Positions 56,523-64,000 of a stretch of 64,000 nucleotides of DNA are shown here, one piece after another. The position numbers and the translations under genes are program-made. Source of the stretch: Euwallacea fornicatus (Eukaryota; Arthropoda; Insecta; Coleoptera; Curculionidae); assembly GCF_040115645.1 (NCBI RefSeq), contig NC_089544.1, positions 6,386,001-6,450,000 of the forward strand. Direction: 5' to 3'. The notes beneath the pieces are model-generated. The model did not search any database and was not told the DNA's origin. It was given only the letters and a program-made list of their open reading frames with translations. Within the stretch, counting starts at the first letter, position 1, and every line of letters begins with the position of its first letter.

Positions 56523-59500
56523 ATGCCAGTAGGAGGGAGAGTTGCCGGGAAAGTAAGCGGCATCATTTCGAGTAATTACAATGGTAAGCACTTTTTTGTT
56601 ATATTGCACGATTTTGAAGTTTCTAGTTTCTATGAAGGTTAATGTTAAAAATTATTTTTGAAATAATTTCGTACCTACACATGCCGGGTGTCGGAGACTA
56701 GAATGCACATTTTTCAAAAGGCGGTTTGTCATTTTGAAATAGGAAAAAAGTTCTTATGAGTACGAGTTCGGAAAATTATTTTTAAGACTTCTACAGCAAA
56801 AGCCAAAGCAAGAATATAAAAATATTCTATATGTATTTTTTGAATATCTCGAATGCTATTTAAGCTACATGAATAAAATAGCAGAACGTAAGAAAACGAC
56901 TAAAAATCACAATTTTGACTAACGTCCCCTCTTCTATTTTTTAGAAAATGCGTCCAAATTCCAGCGTCGTTACCTTATAAGATTGCGGTTTTCTCAGAAA
57001 AGTGCATCCTAGATGGTTTCCACAAAAATATATTTTTACGTAAAAATATTGAGCGATTTTTTTTTTGTTAAAATGTACAGTACTCTTCATAATGAAAGTG
57101 ATAGTACATATTTAATTGAATCCCCTTCGAATCAACGCTACTGTCCCTGATGGATATTTTTAATACCAGCAGTGGATTTACTGTAAAAAGTGCCGCCCAG
57201 GAAGAAAATTTTATCAATATCATTGTGCAATAGCTTAAATAGTGTCCAAGATACATAGAAAATACCATTTAGTGGGACCATCTTCAAAGGGCTAGCCTCC
57301 TCATACGTTCACTGGACCCAATGTGCGCCACACTGCATACTGGATGTTCACTAAGAAAGGATCATAGGTGGAGAGTGGACAGGCCATATAAGATGCAGTT
57401 AAATGCAGACAGATTGAGGGCACTTGGCTGACTTCTTTTCGAGATATTGGCATTTTAGTAAATTTCGTTGAAAATCCGACTTTTTATTTAAACCTGCCAT
57501 TTCTCCACGTCTTTGCATTCAAAGCACGAGCACGACTACATTTTTAAAATCTACATTAAATTTCTTACACAATAGAATAGTTTTTGTTTGTAAATATTCG
57601 AGTCTAAAAAATAGGAAAATCTGAAACTCTATGTCTCTTAGTATTACTCGATAACAGCTTACAAAATAACATTGTCAGTCTCATCTTTGAAGATTTTGTC
57701 AAATTTGTCCTATTTAATGTACTTTTCAAAGGTATACCCACTTTTAAGATTAAAAAATCTTTTGTCTGGAAACTCCACGTCAAACAATTAATAACAACAA
57801 ACAAAAAAATGCAAAAGTGAGTATACAATTTAAAAAGACAACTCTCAAAGGGAATATATCTCTTTGGGGAAATTCTCAAAGAGATAGCTGGGAAATTCAT
57901 TATGTAAGTTACCATTGAATAATGGCAAAAAATATGGAGTTTCATATTTTCCTTTCTTTTTAGACGGCTATATTGGTTTCGAAACGACACATTTGCTAAC
58001 AAAAACTATCCCACCTTATAGAAAATTTAAAAAGTTTGTGTGTGTATTTGTGTTTTGAGTGACGGAAAGTGGAAAAATTGCAGGTTTAAATTTTTAAAGT
58101 CTGGTTTTCGACAAAATTTACTAAAATGCCTGTCTCGAAGAATATTCAAGCTAGGGCCGTTATTCTGGATGCATTTAACTTCATTGTAGAGGATCTAGCC
58201 ACCCTTACTTTAAGACAAATTTCTCCCATAAAATACTCTGTATGCCGGGTAATTGGACGCCACTAACATATCGTGAATAAAGTATGTCCGGAAGTTCGTA
58301 AAAGCAGGGGCATACATAATTTAAAAACATGAACAAGCAAGAACCAAAATTAATGTTTCGTAGAGCAACAAAATTTTCACGTGAGACATGAAGTCAGTGG
58401 AAAAAAAAAAAAAATCCCGATAGTACAAAAATCTCAAACAATGGCCTAAAGTAATGGGATTGTTTCCAAATTACGTCAACCACCAAAAATGCCTCACCCT
58501 AAACTCATTGGCAGATCTATGAGTATATGGGGCGTTTGGGGCTAAGCAAATCGATCATGGTTACGAAGATATACATCACTTTTTTGTACCAAGTTAGATT
58601 TCCGTAAATAAAGAAAAAACAGGTGCGTGGTGAAAAAAAATTGAGCTCTATGAAATATGCATTAAAACCCATGATATACAGGGTGTCCTCGAATTACGTG
58701 GCCAAAATAATACCGCAGATTGTTTGAGTGAAAATAAGTCGATTTAACTAAACTTCCCTCAGTCCAAAAGTTGATAATTATGGAGCTACAGGGTGTTAAA
58801 GTTGAAAAAAAAATCACATTTTTTTTTATATCTTTCGATTTCTTTGAGTTAATTTCACGAAATTTCATATTTGAGGGTGTTTTAGGATACGAAATTCAAA
58901 TTTATTAACGATTTAGTTGTTTCTTCTAGGGGGCGCCACAAGCGACCATTAGGACACATTTAAATCTCTGTAACTTTTTCGTGCACGGTGTATATTATTT
59001 TGGTATTTAAAAACCTTTTTCCCTACCTTTTATACTTAGAAAAGGTATACTTTATTGACGTCGCTAGAAGGTTTTTTACGGTTTTGGAGAAAAATGCATC
59101 TAAGCCTGATGATGCATGCAAATGACCTTAAAATAATTTTCCGTTAAAAAAAATTAAGTTTTTCAAAAATAATTATTAGTAAAGGTATAACAATAAGTTT
59201 TCAAAATCAGATATTATTTTGACTATTACAACGGCAAAGTCCATAAACTAACAGCATATCCACCATTTCAGAATAAGTGAATTTATTGGCCATACTTGTG
59301 GATATTTACAGGAACAAGAAGCGAAACTGACAAGAAAAACTGAGGGCTAAATAAAAAAACTGACATTTGAGAAACAAATTCAAGTGTTAAAATGTCAATT
59401 AAAAACATAGCCAACTGAGTTATTTACTTAAAAGCGCTAACGCAAATATGCAGCGCATTAGAATTATGCGTTTTTCTCCAAAACTGTTGCTTCTAGCGAC

Positions 59501-60167
59501 GTCAATAAAGTATACCTTTTCTAAGTATAAAAGGTAGGGAAAAAGGTTTTTAAATACCAAAATAATATACACCGTGGCACGAAAAAGTTACAGAGATTTA
59601 AATGTGTCCTAATGGTCGCTTGTGGCGCCCCCTAGAAGAAACAACTAAATCGTTAATAAATTTGAATTTCGTATCCTAAAACACCCTCAAATATGAAATT
59701 TCGTGAAATTAACTCAAAGAAATCGAAAGATATTAAAGAAAATGTGATATTTTTTTTCAACTTTAACACCCTGTAGCTCCATAATTATCAACTTTTGGAC
59801 TGAGGGAAGTTTAGTTAAATCGACTTATTTTCACTCAAACAATCTGCGGTATTATTTTGGCCACGTAATTCGAGGACACCCTGTATAATATAAAGTTTTG
59901 CTTAACTTGCAATAGTTCCCGAGATAATTGAGCATGTGTGTGAACACATTGTAACTATGATAAAAGCTGATATTCCGGTTGCTTATTACTGTATCTATCT
60001 ACTTACATTATGTGTCTTTAGGTCGTTCCCATCAAGGAATCAACGAAGAAATTATCTGGGTGAGCATAGGAATGGGAATTGCAATAGCTGTGTTGATTAC
60101 TGTAGCCCTTTGCTACATTATGCGAGAAAAATGCATCCAACGAAGGGAGTATTATATTACAGCATGA
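56523..60167 (+). CDS. Small single-pass membrane protein, 68 aa, two coding exons
   Basis: Coding parts are 56523-56583 (inside exon 56462-56583, donor AATG|gtaagc) and 60022-60167 (acceptor tgtctttag). The join restores a Gly codon and the frame runs to TGA at 60165. The N-terminus is MPVGGRVAGKVSGIISSNYN, then a short polar part (RSHQGINEEI), one membrane helix (IIWVSIGMGIAIAVLITVAL), a CYIMREKCIQRRE juxtamembrane stretch rich in Arg/Lys/Cys, and the end YYITA. The positive charges after the helix suggest the C-terminus faces the cytosol. AATAAA follows at 60185-60190. The 3.4-kb intron holds two foldback elements. I do not recognise the family; it may be an independent micropeptide or the 3' end of a longer isoform. 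Confidence 0.6.
56584..57339. other. Intron of the small membrane protein gene, nothing recognised
   Basis: A faint repeat end ('gccgggtgtcggagactagaat') lies near 56693. No second end was found, and there is no exon. Confidence 0.3.
57340..58240. repeat. Diverged foldback element in the intron
   Basis: Inner blocks mirror: 'cattttagtaaatttcgttgaaaa' near 57450 against 'cgacaaaatttactaaaatg' near 58110; 'gcagttaaatgca' near 57394 against 'tgcatttaactt' near 58170; 'ttaaacctgccatttctcca' near 57490 against 'ggaaaaattgcaggtttaaa' near 58070. Outer ends (TA-CTGGATG / CTCTG-TA) are less certain. Confidence 0.6.
58679..59883. repeat. Foldback element with ~430-bp near-identical arms
   Basis: Starts TA-CAGGGTGTCCTCGAATTACG and ends with its mirror ...CGTAATTCGAGGACACCCTG-TA. 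The arms run about 58679-59110 and 59465-59883 with very few differences; they include 'gttgataattatggagctacagggtgtta' and 'gggggcgccacaagcgacca' with their complements. The spacer of about 350 bases has no open frame. This is the youngest foldback here, judging by arm identity. Confidence 0.92.
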
Positions 60168-60190
60168 ACAATCGTTCCATTGTAAATAAA

Positions 60191-60864
60191 TTATATTAAT
60201 TATTATCAGACACCTTTATGAACCAAGATTTACTCCAAATGGGAGCAAAAAACTAGATAATAGGAAATTGTTTGTTTTTTCAGTTTCTTCAATACGTATT
60301 TTAATGAAATGAGTATAATTTATTCCAATTATATTATAACTAATTCTATATTACGTATTACGCATTTAACTGTTATACTCATGGAGTAAAATAACGTAAC
60401 TAACTGATTTTTGTTTAGTGTAAAGTTTGTTAATAATGTGACTATAAGTAGACACGATAGGCATATACCGGCTGTCTCATAAAAAAAGGACGAAACTATA
60501 ACTCAGGTATTTACGAACAGATTTTGATGAACTGCAAACCAAACGAACTGGTGATTTTCAAAACACTATATTACGTCAAAAGCAATTTTTTAAAATTTTG
60601 TTCTTCTTCAGGTGTCAATCTCTGAATTGACAACAGATCTCCGTATTTTTTTACATTTGTTCATACAAAGTATTTTTCTTATTTTGCACATGTATGACAA
60701 GCTATATGTTAAAATAATGTTCAACTGAGGAAAATTGAAAAATTTGAACAGTACGCCACAATAAATGTTCAAAATGGATATTGTTTTTTTATGGCGCAGT
60801 ACAGATGATTTATGGCTAATAATGTTATTATTTCCGACAATATCGGTTGAAAATATTTTAAAAT
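60191..60864. other. Downstream flank, one solitary repeat end
   Basis: Beyond the polyadenylation signal at 60185. A possible repeat end ('ataccggctgtctcataaaaaaagg') lies near 60465, possibly the left end of the transposon remnant that follows. Confidence 0.35.
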
Positions 60865-61060
60865 GAGCAGTGATGTTACAGATATACTTGAAGCATATTT
60901 CCGGAGTAATAAGAACACCGGTGAAACAGTACGTCTTTATTCTACTCGTTTTCTTAATAGAGTAGTACCTAATCGTAATAAATTGAAACGTTTTGAAGAA
61001 AACTTACGACGCTAAGGATCGTTTAAAAAGACGAAAAGTTACTTCAGGACTTTTGACAGT
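60865..61060 (+). pseudogene. Transposase N-terminal fragment (element A superfamily)
   Basis: The + strand from ATG 60864 reads MSSDVTDILEAYFRSNKNTG, then ETVRLYSTRFLNRVVPNRNK and LKRFEENLRR with a stop. This matches the layout of the element A N-terminus (GETQRN..RAAVRLYREKYLDR VIPDHKMFPRLETNLR). Only the first DNA-binding region is kept. Confidence 0.6.
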
Positions 61061-64000
61061 CCATATTGATAATTAGAATAATAACATTCATTTTGAACAC
61101 TTGTGATATATTGTTTAAATTTTTAAAAAATGTAATAAAAAATTATCTTAACATTAACTTATTATACATTATCCAATTCAGAACAATAATTTTTATACAA
61201 AAATGATTAAAAAATATGAAGTTTTATTTAAAAATTTGCAGTAGACGCCAAAAGCAGAAGAAGCCAAATTAAAAAAAAAAACAACTTTGAGATTGTTTAG
61301 CAGTCCGAACAATATTGTTTTATTTGATTTTTGGTTCATTAAATGCCGTTCAAAAATAAGTTATAGCTTGTCTAGTTTTTGTATAAGGCAGCCGGTAGGT
61401 AGATACTACTATTACTCAAAATATACTGCGTATCCACGTATAGGTCAAACCATAGACAAACTCAGCTATAATCGCTCATCGCACAAATCCTTAAGGTCTG
61501 GCGTTACTTTACCTCATTTTTATCGGTGCAAGTAAACTATTGGTACTGCATCTTTTGAGAGAGTCTTAAATCCTTTAAAAGCGAGATAATAACTACTCAG
61601 CCATTATAATGTCAAAAGATATAGCTGAATAACCAGCTTACGGCATCGAATTAAAATTAAGTGAACGAGAAGCGAAGCGATGATTGAACTTGAACAGAAT
61701 GCAGTAAAATTTCCTTTCGCTTCTAAATTTTCACTCCAACGTTCGTTTCCAAAATTGGTACAATGAGGAAAATGGTACAAAAAGATTATATCAACTGAAG
61801 TGAAAATGTAAGTTAAACTTTCGTTGCTCAATTTCACTAAATAAAAAAATATACATAAGAACACAAAGTTTATAATGAGCTGAGAATATTTTCTCATCCT
61901 GCTTTATTAACTACCTACTCAATTTGCCTCGCGTCAGCAGTTTTCATTGTGTGCAACGCAGAAAACTGCAGCGTGATGTTATCTATTTTAACAGCCAAAA
62001 AATATGCAGCATCATAATTCATACGACAAAACAGAAAAATTATCACTCAGTACTCTGTAATAGATACATTTTATCAAATATACACTGCTATACTGAAAAG
62101 TTTTATGCTAGCAGAGAAGGTGGTAAAAATTTTACAACAATGGATTATTAGTCTTTTACCAAACAAGCCTGTGGTTTCTCAATTAATTACCTAGGTCAAT
62201 TTGAAACCACACTGAAGCCTGAAATCAGCACACACTTACCTACCACATTTCAAACGATTATAAATACTCATTTAGAAAACATTTTTCAAACTATTTTTAT
62301 ATTCTTCTAAACTTTATAGTTCTAACGTTTTTTTACAGTCTAATCAATCAAAGTAAAAAAAATCAAATCCAAAAAATAAACAAAAATTGAATGAAAACGG
62401 ATTTTAATTGATGCAACCATTATTGTTTCACAAAGGCAAAAAGTACCAACTTTACTGCCGCAGCGAGAGCCATAACTGAGTCGAAGAAAAGATTATGAGG
62501 TAAACTGCGGCAGCAAACTTTTGTTTTTCCGAGTAAAATATATAATTTTTTCCTCGATGGGTTCCAATTTAAATCCATTATTAAAAAACAGGCGACCTCC
62601 ATTTACCAATAATATTTAATTGAAACAGGTCTTTTGATGCTGTAACAAGCTTTATTTCTAATTAAACATAATGCAATTAAAATTTTTGAATCACTTTACC
62701 TAGGTTGTTTAAGATCTGGTGTTGCCGTGTATTTTCCTGTTATGGAGCTTGGCTTCGAGCCAATCAACGTTCTATTTTACATCTCGGTCTGGCTACAACT
62801 TTGGCAAAGCTGAAAAGCCCTCGCTGCATTGTTTATCAAACTGCAAAAAAACTCTATTGGTCATAAAAAGGAAAGTCTTGTTTTTTAGCAGCAAAAACCG
62901 ATTTTTACTTAGACGCTTCAAAGCTAAAAAAGCCAGCTAAGCTGATCTCATAAAGTAATCAGGAACTAGGTGATATCAGTCTGATGCTTTTCTCACTGTC
63001 ATTTGCAATGCTAGCTGTTTTCTATTCGCTCTTGGGAAAGCATACTTCACGTTCTTGCATCCATTTTACGGTGGAAAGATGCAATTTCCTGTACTAATGC
63101 GGAAAAGAGGAGTAGGACTTTCCAGCATCCATTGTTTGCCTGAAAGTAATCGTGAAATCTCGTTGTGTTACGAAAGCAACTTATTAAGTTTTAATAGTGG
63201 GCGCACGGTAAATTATAATTTTAACAGAATTGATCGAATTAACAGAATCGGCTTCTGACTTTTTAATTCAAAAATATATACAAATCAATCACCTAATTAA
63301 AGTTGCTTAAAAAAAAAATCTTTGTTATACGGAAGTTTTTTTTCAATACCTATAGAACTTTGGTAAAATATTGGATGTAACACTTCCGCCACAATTTAAT
63401 TATTATATTAAACCATATCTATTTTTTCACGGCATATCAATACTTTTTACCGTTTGCTATATGTTCCTACAAATGATATTCCCCATATGTGACACAGTAT
63501 ACAGGGTGCTGGTTTTTCAAGCCACATTTTGAGATCTCAATAACCCTAAGAAATGCGAGGTCAGTTAAATTATGGCAAAGTGCATTTTCAGATCGGTACT
63601 ATTATCAATATTTTTCTAAATATATATATAGTTAAATGAATAGTTAATTTGAATAGTTAAAATTTCATTTTTTTCTTATAAATCAAAAACGGCATATTAT
63701 TATAACGTGAAACCGAAATATTGTAATGGGCCTTTTTGCATTGTCAATTTTCTTTTATTCCCCCAAGCTTCCTAGACAAGGAGTGCAACTTTCGAGTCTT
63801 TGTTGTAGCCTTCATAAGGCCATTAGAAAAATACTTCATTACACTTCATATTTAAGAAATTTCGTTCAGTAGAAAAAACTTGTTAAAACTGCAAAAACCA
63901 CTCTATAAAAAAATTTTAAAATATAATTTAAATTTTTCGCGGATCTTTAAAAAAATATGAGCAAAACGGCCAATTTAAAAACGAGCACTAAATTTTAAAT
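61061..64000. other. Intergenic, no gene recognised
   Basis: No exon, transposase or paired repeat found. A solitary 'TA-CAGGGTGCTGGTTTTTCAAG' lies near 63500. Open frames such as 61287-61535, 62719-62940 and 63055-63258 lack motifs and splice support. Confidence 0.35.

Overview
This is an AT-rich, repeat-dense piece of an arthropod nuclear genome, most likely an insect (possibly a beetle, low confidence). The evidence is introns with GT/GC..AG borders, a calpain split into many short exons, a Toll-type receptor with a TIR domain, and a crowd of IS630-Tc1-mariner elements with TA target duplications. There are no bacterial operons, tRNA, rRNA or CRISPR signals that I can see.

Four host genes can be read. 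(1) A calpain on the + strand occupies most of the left two thirds. Thirteen exons from 27148 to 42313 are firm, and a phase-compatible first coding exon lies at 4317-4404. Spliced in silico it gives about 702 residues, the normal calpain length, with protease, C2-like and penta-EF-hand regions. The catalytic Cys is replaced by Gln while His and Asn are kept, so it looks like a calpain-C-type pseudoprotease. (2) Inside its putative first intron, on the - strand, is a two-exon membrane/coiled-coil gene (6398-7688). (3) On the - strand at 45659-48241 is an intronless coding exon for an 860-aa Toll/TLR-like receptor, with a splice acceptor and an overlapping uORF just upstream. (4) On the + strand at 56523-60167 is a two-exon gene for a 68-aa single-pass membrane protein, with uORFs in its leader.

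The rest is mostly transposon debris. 15604-23825 is a nest of five Tc1/mariner-like elements: outer D holds A and B side by side, and B in turn holds C and E. All five transposases are broken, some by only a few stops or one frameshift. Other Tc1-like copies lie at 1-640, 4870-5545, 13449-15033, 29527-30943, 32512-33440, 37765-39116 and 43180-45233, and a mariner pseudogene at 24588-25490. The copies at 29527 and 43789 are one family in opposite orientation and flank the calpain core. Non-coding foldback elements with very long inverted repeats, most ending in TA-CAGGG.../...CCCTG-TA, lie at 2553, 7770, 9511, 23862, 25674, 39119 (with a second one nested at 39695), 52578, 57340 and 58679. There is also a 22-bp minisatellite (11575) and a polypurine tract (10962).

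The genes do not form a pathway with one another. The Toll receptor belongs to innate immunity or development, the calpain is a probable regulatory non-protease, and the two small membrane proteins are of unknown function. Exon joins are inferred from splice motifs and reading phase, without transcript evidence.
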